NCBI GenBank assembly: GCA_002341315.1
Contig: DDNV01000104.1
Location: 1 to 7,540, forward strand
From: Cellvibrionales bacterium UBA2511
GTDB taxonomy: Bacteria; Pseudomonadota; Gammaproteobacteria; Pseudomonadales; Porticoccaceae
Length of the DNA: 7,540 nt
Direction of reading: 5' to 3'
The position numbers and the translations under genes are program-made. Shown one piece after another: positions 1 through 7,540 of this stretch; the stretch's first letter is position 1; each line of letters starts with the position of its first letter. The notes beneath the pieces are model-generated. The model saw nothing but the letters and a program-made list of their open reading frames with translations, was not told the origin of the DNA and searched no databases.

Positions 1-117
1 GGCGCAGGCCTGGGTGTTGGGCTCGGCGCCAAAGGCGGTGCTGGCGCCGGAAAAGATTTTCGATTGGGTGGCCAGTTGCACGTGGACTTCGAGGCCGATG
101 ACGGTTTCCCATTGCAT
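1..117 (-). CDS. gatB: GatB, Asp-tRNA(Asn)/Glu-tRNA(Gln) amidotransferase subunit B (N-terminal 39 codons only)
   Basis: The minus strand from 117 to the window edge reads [20 protein letters not shown] and then [19 protein letters not shown]. This is the characteristic start of GatB, with the IGLEVHVQL motif followed by KIFSG. In the family, GatB binds the mischarged tRNA and carries the kinase site that activates Asp or Glu on the tRNA, while GatA supplies ammonia. The ATG (117-115) overlaps the gatA stop codon by one base (TAATG on the minus strand). A GGAGG Shine-Dalgarno lies inside the end of gatA about 10 bases upstream. That arrangement indicates translational coupling to gatA and fixes the start. 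The gene is cut by the window edge, not broken: the frame is open to base 1. Most of the protein, including the C-terminal tRNA-binding region, lies outside. Confidence 0.95.
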   Translation of the reverse strand, partial: MQWETVIGLEVHVQLATQSKIFSGASTAFGAEPNTQACA

Positions 118-1571
118 TATTCAAGGCCCTCCGGTGTGCGCTGGTGCCAGTCGGTGGCCCGCTGGAACTGGTGGGCTGCGTTCAACATCAGGCCCTCGTC
201 AAAATAGTTGCCGATAATCTGCAAGCCCACCGGCCTGTTGTCCACAAAACCACAGGGTAGGGACATGCCGGGCAGGCCCGCCAGATTGGTGGCAATGGTG
301 AAAACATCTTCCAGGTACATGGCTACCGGGTCGTCCCCCTTGGCGCCAAACGCAAAAGCGGGCGAGGGCGAAGTAGGCCCCATAATCACATCCACCATCG
401 CAAAGGCATCGACAAAATCCTGTTTGATCAGGCGGCGCACCTGCTGGGCCTTGCGGTAGTAGGCATCGTAATAACCCGCCGACAGGCAGTAGGCGCCCAC
501 CAGAATGCGGCGTTTCACCTCGTCGCCAAAGCCTTCGCCGCGAGTGCGCATGTAGAGGTCGCGCAAATCCTTCGGGTCCTCGCAGCGATAGCCGTAGCGC
601 ACCCCGTCGAAGCGGGACAGATTGGCGGAGGCCTCTGCCGGTGCAATCACATAATAGGCGGGCACCGCCAGGTGAGAATGGGGTAGGCTGATCTCTACCA
701 GCGTGGCACCCTGTTTCTCGTATTCGGTCAGCGCTTCGCGCACTGCCTGTTCGGTGCCGGTGTTGAGGCCCTCGCCGAAATACTCCTTCGGTATGCCAAT
801 TTTCAGACCGCTCAACGGCTGGTTGAGGTCGGCGGTGTAATCCGGCACCTCCCGGTCAATCGAGGTGGAGTCCTTGGGATCAAAGCTGGCCATGGCATTG
901 AGCATCAGTGCGCAGTCCTCGGCGGAGCGGGCCATCGGACCTGCCTGATCGAGACTGGAGGCAAAAGCAATCATGCCCCAGCGGGATACCCGACCATAGG
1001 TGGGCTTTAGTCCGGTGACGCCGCACAGTGCTGCCGGTTGGCGAATAGAACCGCCGGTATCGGTGGCGGTGGCGCCGGGGGTCAGGCGGGCGGCCAGTGC
1101 CGCCGCTGAACCACCGGAGGAGCCGCCGGGCACGCAGTGGATATTCCAGGGGTTTTTGACCGGGCCGTAATAGCTGGTTTCGTTGGATGAGCCCATCGCG
1201 AACTCGTCCATATTCGTCTTGCCGAGAATCACTGCGCCCGCCCTGGCAAAATTCTCTACCACGGTGGCATCGTAGGGCGGCACGAAATTGTCGAGCATTT
1301 TTGAGCCACAACTGGTGCGCACGCCGTTGGTGCAGAAGATGTCTTTGTGCGCAATCGGCACGCCGCAGAACAGCGGAGCGTTACCACTGGCACGCTGTCG
1401 ATCGGCGGCTTCGGCACTGGCCAGCGCGGCCTCGGCAGTCACGGTAATAAAGCTGTTGTATTGTGGGTCCAGTTGCCGGATGCGATTCAGCAGGTGGCTG
1501 GTGATTTCCACACTGGAAAATGCCCCACTGTTCAGGCCGGCAATGATCTCTGCGAGGGTTTTGTTGTGCAT
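117..1571 (-). CDS. gatA: GatA, Asp-tRNA(Asn)/Glu-tRNA(Gln) amidotransferase subunit A
   Basis: This 484-residue protein is a full-length amidase-signature enzyme, the usual GatA size. It hydrolyses glutamine and passes ammonia to GatB, which converts Asp-tRNA(Asn) or Glu-tRNA(Gln) to the amidated form in the cytoplasm. The Ser-cisSer-Lys catalytic triad is visible: Lys76 in VPIAHKD, Ser151 in [11 protein letters not shown] and Ser175 in [11 protein letters not shown]. The conserved [20 protein letters not shown] block follows at about 187-206. The C-terminal LPCGF and PVGLQIIG motifs, typical of the family, are also present. The ATG at 1571 has an AAGGA Shine-Dalgarno overlapping the gatC stop codon, 12 bases upstream, which is somewhat far. 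The gap from gatC is 15 bases and the stop overlaps the gatB start, so gatC-gatA-gatB read as one operon. No catalytic residue is missing. Confidence 0.97.
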   Translation of the reverse strand: MHNKTLAEIIAGLNSGAFSSVEITSHLLNRIRQLDPQYNSFITVTAEAALASAEAADRQRASGNAPLFCGVPIAHKDIFCTNGVRTSCGSKMLDNFVPPYDATVVENFARAGAVILGKTNMDEFAMGSSNETSYYGPVKNPWNIHCVPGGSSGGSAAALAARLTPGATATDTGGSIRQPAALCGVTGLKPTYGRVSRWGMIAFASSLDQAGPMARSAEDCALMLNAMASFDPKDSTSIDREVPDYTADLNQPLSGLKIGIPKEYFGEGLNTGTEQAVREALTEYEKQGATLVEISLPHSHLAVPAYYVIAPAEASANLSRFDGVRYGYRCEDPKDLRDLYMRTRGEGFGDEVKRRILVGAYCLSAGYYDAYYRKAQQVRRLIKQDFVDAFAMVDVIMGPTSPSPAFAFGAKGDDPVAMYLEDVFTIATNLAGLPGMSLPCGFVDNRPVGLQIIGNYFDEGLMLNAAHQFQRATDWHQRTPEGLE

Positions 1572-1586
1572 GGCTTGCGAGTGTCC

Positions 1587-1874
1587 TTAGTCGATGACTT
1601 TGGGAACCAGGTAGAGGCCCCCTTCGACGGCGGGGGCTATGGCCTGAAATGCCTCGCGCTGGTTGGTTTCGGTGACCACGTCGGGCCGCAGGCGCTGAAT
1701 CGCGTCGGTGGGGTGGGCCATCGGGGTGACCCCCTCGGTGTTGGCAGCCTGCAATTGGTCTACCAGTGCCAGCACATCCGCGATACTGCGGGTGGTTTCC
1801 GTGATGGTGGCATCATTCAGTTCGATGCGCGCCAATTCTGCGAGCTTTTCGATGTCTGCACGTTCGATAGTCAT
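1587..1874 (-). CDS. gatC: GatC, Asp-tRNA(Asn)/Glu-tRNA(Gln) amidotransferase subunit C
   Basis: This 95-residue protein matches GatC in length and pattern. An N-terminal helix begins with [19 protein letters not shown]. The middle has the conserved GVTPMAHP stretch (about residues 48-55), then LRPDVV, and the protein ends with [12 protein letters not shown], the family's typical tail. GatC wraps around the GatA-GatB interface and stabilises the complex; it has no catalytic site of its own. It is the first gene of the minus-strand gatCAB operon. The ATG at 1874 is the only start that preserves the family N-terminus. I see no strong Shine-Dalgarno before it, so initiation may be modest or leader-dependent. 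The 242 bases upstream separate it from the divergent mreB. Confidence 0.96.
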   Translation of the reverse strand: MTIERADIEKLAELARIELNDATITETTRSIADVLALVDQLQAANTEGVTPMAHPTDAIQRLRPDVVTETNQREAFQAIAPAVEGGLYLVPKVID

Positions 1875-1965
1875 GGTATGATTCTGCGCTGTTAACAGAG
1901 ACTGTCAGTGCCTGATTTTGGTCTGACAAAATGAGGGGCGTAAGTTACCACATCCACAACCGCAG

Positions 1966-1986
1966 GGGTACTCTGAAGGAGTGCTC
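1966..1986 (+). repeat. Small inverted repeat in the gatC-mreB intergenic region
   Basis: Bases 1966-1973 (GGGTACTC) and 1979-1986 (GAGTGCTC) can pair as an 8-base stem around the 5-base loop TGAAG, with two G-U pairs when read as plus-strand RNA. On the minus strand the same positions give A-C mismatches, so the structure favours a plus-strand transcript. It overlaps the candidate gatC -10 box. It could be part of a longer mreB leader, an operator-like site, or chance. Confidence 0.25.
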
Positions 1987-2012
1987 ATATAGTGATTTTG
2001 TACGGGGATCAA
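1984..2012 (-). promoter_or_regulatory. Candidate sigma70-type promoter for gatCAB
   Basis: On the minus strand, TTGATC (2012-2007, 4 of 6 matches to TTGACA) is followed after 17 bases by TATGAG (1989-1984, 4 of 6 matches to TATAAT). It points toward gatC and would leave a leader of roughly 100 bases. The spacing is ideal but neither box is strong. The assignment is inference from consensus matching only. Confidence 0.3.
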
Positions 2013-2023
2013 GGACTTAAATC

Positions 2024-2052
2024 TTGCCCTGTGTTGTAGCGATTGGTAGAGT
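2024..2052 (+). promoter_or_regulatory. Candidate sigma70-type promoter for the mreBCD operon
   Basis: TTGCCC (2024-2029, 4 of 6 matches to the -35 consensus) and TAGAGT (2047-2052, 4 of 6 matches to the -10 consensus) are separated by exactly 17 bases. Transcription would begin near 2059, about 58 bases before the mreB ATG. In E. coli mreB has several promoters upstream, so others may exist here. This call rests on consensus matching alone. Confidence 0.3.
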
Positions 2053-2116
2053 TGCCAGATTTCAGCGCCATCGGTCACCCTGTACCGGACTAAAATGGCC
2101 AACAAGGTAAAAATAG

Positions 2117-3151
<1,035 letters not shown>

Positions 3152-3171
3152 CAGGGTACATAGTGGTTCAA

Positions 3172-3200
3172 ACCCCAGATCATCAATAACAATACGGGGT
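3172..3200 (+). promoter_or_regulatory. Possible hairpin covering the mreC Shine-Dalgarno
   Basis: ACCCC (3172-3176) is perfectly complementary to GGGGT (3196-3200), with a 19-base A-rich loop. The 3' arm contains GGGG at 3196-3199, the only Shine-Dalgarno-like sequence before the mreC frame. In the mRNA the stem could limit ribosome access to mreC. A five-base stem with a long loop is weak, so both its existence and its function are inference. Confidence 0.3.
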
Positions 3201-3206
3201 GTTGCT

Positions 3207-4061
3207 ATCAAGAATCTGTTTTCCAGAAGCTCGTCACCTGTACAGCGTTTACTGTTACTGGTAGCCCTTGGGCTGATTCTCCTGTTTGTCGACAGTTTTA
3301 CCCCCTGGCTTAAGCCCGCACAACGCTGGCTGGCGGAAGTCACCGTGCCCCTTTACTGGGTGTCGAACATCCCGGCCCGTCTGAGCGAGTACGGGCAGGA
3401 AACGGTGGTGGCGCGGCGGGAACTGGAGGAAAACAATGAACAGCTGCGTACCGAACTGCTGATCTACAAGGCCCGCATGCAGCGAATGGCGGAAGTCACT
3501 GCAGAAAATGTGCGGCTGCGGAACCTGCTGAATGCAACCGAGATGCTGCAGGACAGTGTCATGGTAACCGAGCTGGTCGGTGTTACGCCCGACCCGACTC
3601 GCCATACTATTATTATCGACCGTGGCGAAGATCACGATGTCTACGTGGGTCAGCCAGTGCTAGATGCCGATGGTCTGATGGGTCAGGTAATTGAAGTTTA
3701 CCGCAGCAGCAGCAAGGTATTGCTGATTACCGATAGCGCCCATGCGCTGCCCGTGCAGGTGTTGCGCAACGGTGTGCGCTCGATTGTCGAGGGCATGGGT
3801 GATTACAACAAACTGTCTCTTCGCTATGTGGCCAACAGTACAGATATAGAGGAAGGCGATCAGCTGGTCAGTTCCGGGTTGGGGGGACGTTTTCCATCTG
3901 GCTACCCGGTGGGCACTGTCACTTCGGTAAGGGTGTTGCCGGGCCAGGCTTATCTGGAGGTGATCTTGACGCCTTCGGCAAAAATTGATCGCAGCCGGCA
4001 TCTGCTGTTGGTATTTTCCGCCATTGAGACAATGGGAGAGGATCGGGATGGTACAAGATAG
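3207..4061 (+). CDS. mreC: MreC, rod shape-determining protein (apparent non-AUG start)
   Basis: MreC is a bitopic inner-membrane protein whose periplasmic part scaffolds PBP2/RodA with MreB and MreD. Counting from 3207, the 284-residue product has a short basic cytoplasmic tail (IKNLFSR, resembling E. coli MKPIFSR) and a membrane helix at about 15-28. A heptad-rich coiled coil follows at about 65-110, then the beta-rich MreC domain with its conserved SSGLGGRFPSGYPVG motif at 222-236. The protein is shorter than E. coli MreC (367) and lacks its C-terminal extension. From the in-frame stop at 3138 to the anchor there is no ATG, GTG or TTG; the first is GTG at 3345, beyond the membrane helix. 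ATC at 3207 aligns with Met1 of homologues and lies 6 bases after GGGG (3196-3199), so I place the start there. ATA at 3186 or 3192, or a sequence error, remain possible. The 3' end overlaps mreD by 14 bases. Identity is certain; the start is not. Confidence 0.9.
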   Translation: MKNLFSRSSSPVQRLLLLVALGLILLFVDSFTPWLKPAQRWLAEVTVPLYWVSNIPARLSEYGQETVVARRELEENNEQLRTELLIYKARMQRMAEVTAENVRLRNLLNATEMLQDSVMVTELVGVTPDPTRHTIIIDRGEDHDVYVGQPVLDADGLMGQVIEVYRSSSKVLLITDSAHALPVQVLRNGVRSIVEGMGDYNKLSLRYVANSTDIEEGDQLVSSGLGGRFPSGYPVGTVTSVRVLPGQAYLEVILTPSAKIDRSRHLLLVFSAIETMGEDRDGTR

Positions 4062-4557
4062 TCCATCTGTTTATGTCTGGAGTGCGCTCACCATACTGAT
4101 TGCGATTCTGCTGCAGATGCTGCCTCTCTCCGCTGCTGCCGCCCAATGGCGGCCCCAGTTTGTTCTGCTGACAGTTTGTTACTGGTTGTTTCGTCGTCCG
4201 CTCCTGCACGGGATCGGTTTTGCCTGGCTGTGCGGACTGGCGCTCGATTTTGTTATTGGTGATCTGATTGGCCGACATGCACTGGTGTTTGCCGTTTGCG
4301 CGTGTATTCTGCTGTTGTTACAGCAACGTATGCGGCATTTCAGGCTGGGGCATCAGGCCATACTGGTATTGTTATTGGTCGCTTTGAGCCAATGTCTGGT
4401 TTATGCGCTGACCCTGATACTCCGCTTCGACTGGCAGGGTACAGTGCGGCTTGCCCCGGCAGTATCTTCCATGTTGTTCTGGCCAGTGCTGGTAGTCGTG
4501 TTAGGCCGTCTGCACTGGACCCGCTGGGGCGAAGAGGAGATTTCTCACGGCCCCTGA
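4048..4557 (+). CDS. mreD: MreD, rod shape-determining integral membrane protein
   Basis: This 169-residue, very hydrophobic protein matches MreD (162 in E. coli). It is a multi-pass inner-membrane subunit of the elongasome that works with MreC to control PBP2/RodA activity. Hydrophobic segments lie at about 10-29, 35-49, 53-72, 76-92, 103-125 and 136-153, consistent with five or six membrane helices. The WRPQFVLL stretch near 34-41 and GLALDFVIGD near 63-72 correspond to conserved MreD regions. The ATG at 4048 is preferred over an in-frame TTG at 3985. It has a GGGAGAGG Shine-Dalgarno at 4034-4041, and the upstream residues belong to the shadow of mreC. The gene starts inside mreC, 14 bases before its stop, so translation is probably coupled. 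It is followed by a 42-base gap to maf. Confidence 0.95.
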   Translation: MVQDSPSVYVWSALTILIAILLQMLPLSAAAAQWRPQFVLLTVCYWLFRRPLLHGIGFAWLCGLALDFVIGDLIGRHALVFAVCACILLLLQQRMRHFRLGHQAILVLLLVALSQCLVYALTLILRFDWQGTVRLAPAVSSMLFWPVLVVVLGRLHWTRWGEEEISHGP

Positions 4558-4574
4558 CTCTGTTGCCCCAGGGG
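4551..4574 (+). repeat. Inverted repeat at the mreD stop codon
   Basis: CCCCTG (4551-4556) and CAGGGG (4569-4574) are perfect inverted copies around a 12-base loop that begins just inside the mreD TGA. No T-run follows, so it is a poor intrinsic terminator. It could act as an mRNA-stabilising or processing structure between the mre genes and maf, or be chance. The rest of the 42-base gap holds only the maf ribosome-binding site. Confidence 0.25.
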
Positions 4575-4599
4575 AGCTGTTTCGACCGGTGATTTGATT

Positions 4600-5193
4600 A
4601 TGCAATTACAGGCTGACTTTGTGCTTGCCTCTGCATCGCCTCGGCGGGCTGACCTGTTGCGCCAGATCGGCTGCCAGTTTCTCATCGCGCCGGTCGACGT
4701 GGATGAATCCGTTTTCCCCGGTGAGCCTGCCGTTGATTATGTACAGCGGATTGCGCTGCAAAAAGCGCGCGCGGGCTGGCTTGTCAGACCATTATCCGGT
4801 CTGCCGGTGTTGGGTGCTGATACGGCGGTGGTAGTTGGGTCGGACATCTATGGTAAACCTGCAGACCGGCAGCAGGCCTTATCCATGCTGCACAGCCTGT
4901 CGGGTGCCACACACCGGGTCTTGTCTGCGGTCGCCATGGTGGCGGGGGATCGGCAATTGTTGCGTTGCACGGAAACACAGGTCACCTTCAGAACACTGTC
5001 ACCAGAAGAGTGTGAACGATACTGGCAGACGGGTGAACCGGCAGATAAGGCCGGCGCTTACGCCATACAGGGACTTGGTGGAGTTTTCGTGACAGCAATT
5101 AAGGGCAGTTATTCGAGTGTTGTGGGTTTGCCGCTTGCAGAGACCTGCCAGTTGCTCCAGGCCTTCGATATCGCCTGGTGGAGGGACGCATGA
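4600..5193 (+). CDS. maf: Maf/YhdE-type nucleoside triphosphate pyrophosphatase
   Basis: This 197-residue protein is a Maf-family pyrophosphatase of the YhdE branch, which in E. coli hydrolyses dTTP, UTP and modified pyrimidine nucleotides to monophosphates. It is thought to act in house-cleaning and, by older genetics, in septum inhibition. The signature SASPRR is at 11-16. The conserved lysine lies in LQKARAG (Lys55) and the catalytic aspartate in VLGADTAVV (Asp74). Lys86 in YGKP follows, then DKAGAYAIQGLGG at 149-161 and a GSYSSVVGLPLAET tail at 169-182. All core residues are present. I chose ATG at 4600 because GGTGA (4588-4592) lies 7 bases upstream; the in-frame TTG at 4594 would be only 1 base from it. 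The stop overlaps the rng start as ATGA. In E. coli yhdE sits in the same place, between mreD and rng. Confidence 0.94.
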   Translation: MQLQADFVLASASPRRADLLRQIGCQFLIAPVDVDESVFPGEPAVDYVQRIALQKARAGWLVRPLSGLPVLGADTAVVVGSDIYGKPADRQQALSMLHSLSGATHRVLSAVAMVAGDRQLLRCTETQVTFRTLSPEECERYWQTGEPADKAGAYAIQGLGGVFVTAIKGSYSSVVGLPLAETCQLLQAFDIAWWRDA

Positions 5194-6653
5194 GCACGGA
5201 AATTCTGGTCAATATCACGCCGATGGAGTCGCGGGTAGCGTTCGTGGAAAATGGTGTACTGCAGGAAGTCAGCATTGAGCGCACGCTGAGCCGCGGACCT
5301 GTTGGCAATATCTATAAAGGCAAGGTGGTGCGTGTGCTTCCCGGTATGCAGGCGGCTTTTGTCGATATCGGGCTCGACAAGGCAGGGTTTATACATGTGG
5401 ACGATATTCTTCGCCCGGAAACAAATGCCAGTAGTAACAGTGCCCCGGATATCCGCCTATACCTTCGCGAAGGCCAGTCACTGCTGGTGCAGGTCATTAA
5501 AAATCCGATCAGCACCAAGGGGGCCCGCCTCTCAACTCGCCTGACTGTCTCTTCAAGGTTGCTCGTCTACATGCCCAACGTGGACCATGTGGGTGTTTCG
5601 CAGCGCATCGCTGAAGAACAGGAGCGGCAGCGTTTGCGCTCTGATCTCGATACCATACTGGTGGAATCCGATAGCACTGGTGGCTATATTATTCGCACCT
5701 CGGCAGAGGGGGTCGAGGGTTCCGAGCTGAGTCGCGAAGTGGCGTTTTTGCAGCAGCTCTGGGTCTCTGTAGAAAAAGCCGCCAAAGAGGTTGTCGCACC
5801 TGCGATTGTTTATGAGGATCTGCCCTTGTACCTTCGGGCGATCAGGGACATGGGGCAGCTACAGGTCGAGAAGGTCCGGGTGGACTCCCGCGAGGTGTTC
5901 AACAAGTTGCTGGTGTTTACCCGGCAGTTCAATCCCGATTTGACCTCGATGATCGAGTACTATACAGACGAACGGCCACTGTTTTATCTGTTCGGTGTCG
6001 AAGATGAAATCAGTCGTGCGCTGGACAAAAAAGTCTCACTGAAATCCGGGGGGTCGTTGGTGATTGAGCAGACCGAGGCAATGACTACCGTGGATGTGAA
6101 TACGGGCGCCTTTGTCGGTCATCGCAATCTGGAGGAAACCATTTTCAAGACCAATCTGGAGGCAGCTTACAGTATTGCGCGTCAACTGCGGCTGAGAAAC
6201 CTGGGCGGTATTATCATTATCGACTTTATTGATATGCAGGATGCAGAACATCGCCGTCAGGTGATGCGGGCGTTGGAGAAGGCGCTGTCCCGTGATCGTG
6301 CTAAAACTGCCGTGGTCACTGTGTCTGAGCTGGGTTTGGTGGAAATGACTCGCAAACGGATCAGTACCAGTCTGGGGCATACGCTTTGTGTGGCCTGTCC
6401 GGTCTGCGATGGCAGGGGGACCCTGAGGTCGGTGGAGACGGTCTGCTATGATCTGCTGCGGGAAATTCTTCGCGAGGCCCGCACCTTTGAGTGCCAGTCA
6501 TTTCTGGTACTGGCAGCCTCGGTGGTGATAGAGCGACTTCTGGACGAGGAGTCGGATTATGTGGCTGGTCTCGAGAAATATATCGGCCGGTCCATCCAGT
6601 TTCAGGTGGAGACCATGTACAACCAGGAACAGTATGACATCATCCCCGTATAG
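5190..6653 (+). CDS. rng: RNase G (ribonuclease E/G family, CafA)
   Basis: This 487-residue protein is a full-length RNase G (E. coli has 489). It is a 5'-monophosphate-sensing endoribonuclease that matures the 16S rRNA 5' end and starts decay of selected mRNAs. An S1 domain occupies about 35-120, beginning GNIYKGKVVRVLPGMQAAFVD. The 5' sensor residues Arg169 and Thr170 in IIRTSAEG match the RNase E numbering. The DNase I-like domain has the magnesium ligands Asp302 in TTVDVNTGAF and Asp345 in IIIIDFIDM. The zinc-link motif CPVC, with Cys403 and Cys406, follows in CVACPVCDGRG. The C-terminus ends in YNQEQYDIIPV, as expected for RNase G, with no RNase E-type scaffold tail. ATG at 5190 overlaps the maf stop by 4 bases and has GGAGGG at 5180-5185. 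An in-frame GTG at 5178 is upstream of that Shine-Dalgarno and unlikely. Confidence 0.97.
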   Translation: MSTEILVNITPMESRVAFVENGVLQEVSIERTLSRGPVGNIYKGKVVRVLPGMQAAFVDIGLDKAGFIHVDDILRPETNASSNSAPDIRLYLREGQSLLVQVIKNPISTKGARLSTRLTVSSRLLVYMPNVDHVGVSQRIAEEQERQRLRSDLDTILVESDSTGGYIIRTSAEGVEGSELSREVAFLQQLWVSVEKAAKEVVAPAIVYEDLPLYLRAIRDMGQLQVEKVRVDSREVFNKLLVFTRQFNPDLTSMIEYYTDERPLFYLFGVEDEISRALDKKVSLKSGGSLVIEQTEAMTTVDVNTGAFVGHRNLEETIFKTNLEAAYSIARQLRLRNLGGIIIIDFIDMQDAEHRRQVMRALEKALSRDRAKTAVVTVSELGLVEMTRKRISTSLGHTLCVACPVCDGRGTLRSVETVCYDLLREILREARTFECQSFLVLAASVVIERLLDEESDYVAGLEKYIGRSIQFQVETMYNQEQYDIIPV

Positions 6654-6664
6654 TCGGTTGTGCA

Positions 6665-6700
6665 GGGCAGGCCAGCTGGCATCCCGGATTTTTATTTATT
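6665..6700 (+). terminator. Weak intrinsic terminator candidate after rng
   Basis: Twelve bases after the rng stop, the palindrome GCCAGCTGGC (6671-6680) is flanked by GGG (6665-6667) and CCC (6683-6685). An imperfect hairpin could form, followed within 3 bases by a T-rich run (6689-6700, interrupted by two single A's). The stem is broken by internal mismatches, so termination may be only partial. Confidence 0.35.
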
Positions 6701-6717
6701 GATGGCTCGCGTATTAT
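6689..6717 (+). promoter_or_regulatory. Possible promoter for yhdP
   Basis: TATTAT (6712-6717) matches 5 of 6 bases of the -10 consensus. At 17-base spacing the upstream hexamer TTTTTA (6689-6694) matches only 3 of 6 of the -35 consensus and lies within the T-run of the terminator candidate. It would give a leader of about 130 bases before yhdP. The rest of 6654-6853 shows no convincing gene, and I see no strong RNA structure beyond short, wobble-containing stems. Confidence 0.22.
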
Positions 6718-6842
6718 GGCTGCCGGAGTCCCGTCGCCAATCGTCGAGTGTGCGGTGAGTACGGCACATCGCCGGGCCTGCAGCGCGCCGTCGTTAGTCC
6801 AGCGGGCTGAGCTTGTACAGTGATTGAATGAGCGTCCTTGTC

Positions 6843-6856
6843 AGGAGCGGGTTTTG
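6843..6856 (+). promoter_or_regulatory. Ribosome-binding site and TTG start of yhdP
   Basis: AGGAG at 6843-6847 is followed after 6 bases by TTG at 6854-6856, an optimal spacing. The competing ATG at 6869 would be 21 bases from this site. The sequence therefore favours the rarer TTG start codon. Confidence 0.6.
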
Positions 6857-7540
6857 AAAGCAGCGCAAATGCTGAAATCGATTGCCAGGCGGTTGCTGTT
6901 GCTGGCGGCCCTGTCGGTGATCTCGGTTGCATTACTGGTATCCCTCGGTCGCGAGGCCATTGTTAACCTCGACAACTACCGCACGCAAATCAACTTTTTT
7001 CTCTCTGAACAACTCGCCATGCAAGTTGAAACCCGGCAGTTGCTGGGTGACTGGCAGCGGCTTAAGCCCCGTATCACCGCGCTTGACCTGAAGGTGTCTG
7101 GTGATGGCGGACCGCAACCGGCAGTGTCTATCGACCGGATTACCCTGGAAATCAATCTTATCAAGACACTGTTGGCCCGCCAGCTGGTGTTGAGTGAGCT
7201 TTGGATTGGCGAAGTGGCATTGACGCTGACAGAGGATGCCGACGGCCACTGGCGGGTTGTGGGTCTGCCCCTCGAAGATCGCCAGAGGACGGATAGCACC
7301 GGATTGCTGGATATGCTCGCAGACAGTGACATGTCCGGCATTGGCAAGGTGTCGGCCAATCTGCAGTTTTACTCCGGAACCGAGGCCGGGATTGAAGCGC
7401 GGGATATTCTTCTGGAGAGCAGTGGCGACTTCCACCGTTTGTTGGCTGGATTGAGCCTGGCGGGGCACGCTCCGGTGGCAGAGTTGATTGTGGAGGCCCG
7501 GGGCGACCACCGGGACATGGACGATTTCAGTGCATCGGCG
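6854..7540 (+). CDS. yhdP: YhdP-like AsmA-family envelope protein (N-terminal 229 codons, runs off the window)
   Basis: An open frame with no stop runs from 6854 to the window edge. The product starts MKAAQMLKSIARR and continues into a hydrophobic signal-anchor at about residues 14-32. A periplasmic region rich in short beta-like segments follows, with TRQLLGDWQRLKPRITALDL at about 62-81 in the position where YhdP proteins have the RGSWENFGP-type motif. YhdP is a large AsmA-like inner-membrane protein that helps carry phospholipids across the periplasm to the outer membrane; in E. coli its gene also follows rng. I chose TTG at 6854 because AGGAG (6843-6847) is 6 bases upstream. ATG at 6869, five codons later and in frame, has no comparable Shine-Dalgarno. 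The family call rests on gene position, topology and weak sequence resemblance, since most of the protein is outside the window. Confidence 0.8.
   Translation, partial: MKAAQMLKSIARRLLLLAALSVISVALLVSLGREAIVNLDNYRTQINFFLSEQLAMQVETRQLLGDWQRLKPRITALDLKVSGDGGPQPAVSIDRITLEINLIKTLLARQLVLSELWIGEVALTLTEDADGHWRVVGLPLEDRQRTDSTGLLDMLADSDMSGIGKVSANLQFYSGTEAGIEARDILLESSGDFHRLLAGLSLAGHAPVAELIVEARGDHRDMDDFSASA

Noticed and set aside
880..1311. 143-codon minus-strand frame inside gatA
   Set aside because: It is an out-of-frame, Arg-rich translation of the gatA coding sequence.
3345..3347. GTG as the mreC start
   Set aside because: It would remove the N-terminal membrane helix and basic tail that are plainly encoded upstream in the same frame and needed for MreC topology.
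3985..4047. Upstream TTG start for mreD
   Set aside because: The 21 added residues lie in the shadow of mreC; ATG 4048 has a strong Shine-Dalgarno and gives the family length.
6828..6857. Nine-codon leader-peptide-like frame (MSVLVRSGF) ending on the yhdP TTG
   Set aside because: Its stop overlaps the yhdP start attractively, but it has no ribosome-binding site and no codon run suggesting attenuation, and so short a frame is expected by chance.
6932..7510. 192-codon minus-strand frame opposite yhdP
   Set aside because: The plus strand carries a continuous frame with signal-anchor, Shine-Dalgarno and conserved gene position; the minus frame is a shadow.

Overview
The window is a conserved housekeeping locus of a gammaproteobacterium. 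From established knowledge, the order gatB-gatA-gatC diverging from mreB-mreC-mreD-maf-rng-yhdP is that of Pseudomonas and related lineages; E. coli keeps only the mre-to-yhdP half. The proteins look typically gammaproteobacterial and coding sequence is moderately GC-rich. I cannot name the genus. Having GatCAB suggests that Asn-tRNA and/or Gln-tRNA are made by the indirect transamidation route.

Layout. Minus strand, 1-1874: gatC, gatA and the first 39 codons of gatB (transcribed gatC to gatB) encode the tRNA-dependent amidotransferase. The 1875-2116 intergenic region should carry divergent promoters. Plus strand, 2117-4557: mreB, mreC and mreD encode the actin-like filament, its periplasmic partner and its membrane partner in the rod-shape elongation machinery. 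Then come maf (yhdE type, nucleotide pyrophosphatase) at 4600-5193 and rng (RNase G) at 5190-6653. A 200-base gap holds a weak terminator candidate and a possible promoter. From 6854 to the window edge lies the 5' part of a yhdP-like gene (AsmA-like envelope protein).

Gene packing is tight: gatA/gatB share 1 base, mreC/mreD 14 bases and maf/rng 4 bases, so translational coupling is likely in both transcription units.

The most unusual point is mreC. Its reading frame contains the expected N-terminal membrane anchor but has no ATG, GTG or TTG before the anchor. The best start by homology and Shine-Dalgarno spacing is an ATC codon at 3207, and a small hairpin could cover that Shine-Dalgarno. 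This is either a rare non-AUG start with low translation or a sequence error. yhdP also appears to start at a rare codon, TTG at 6854. I found no mobile element, CRISPR array, tRNA, rRNA, defence system or new multigene system.
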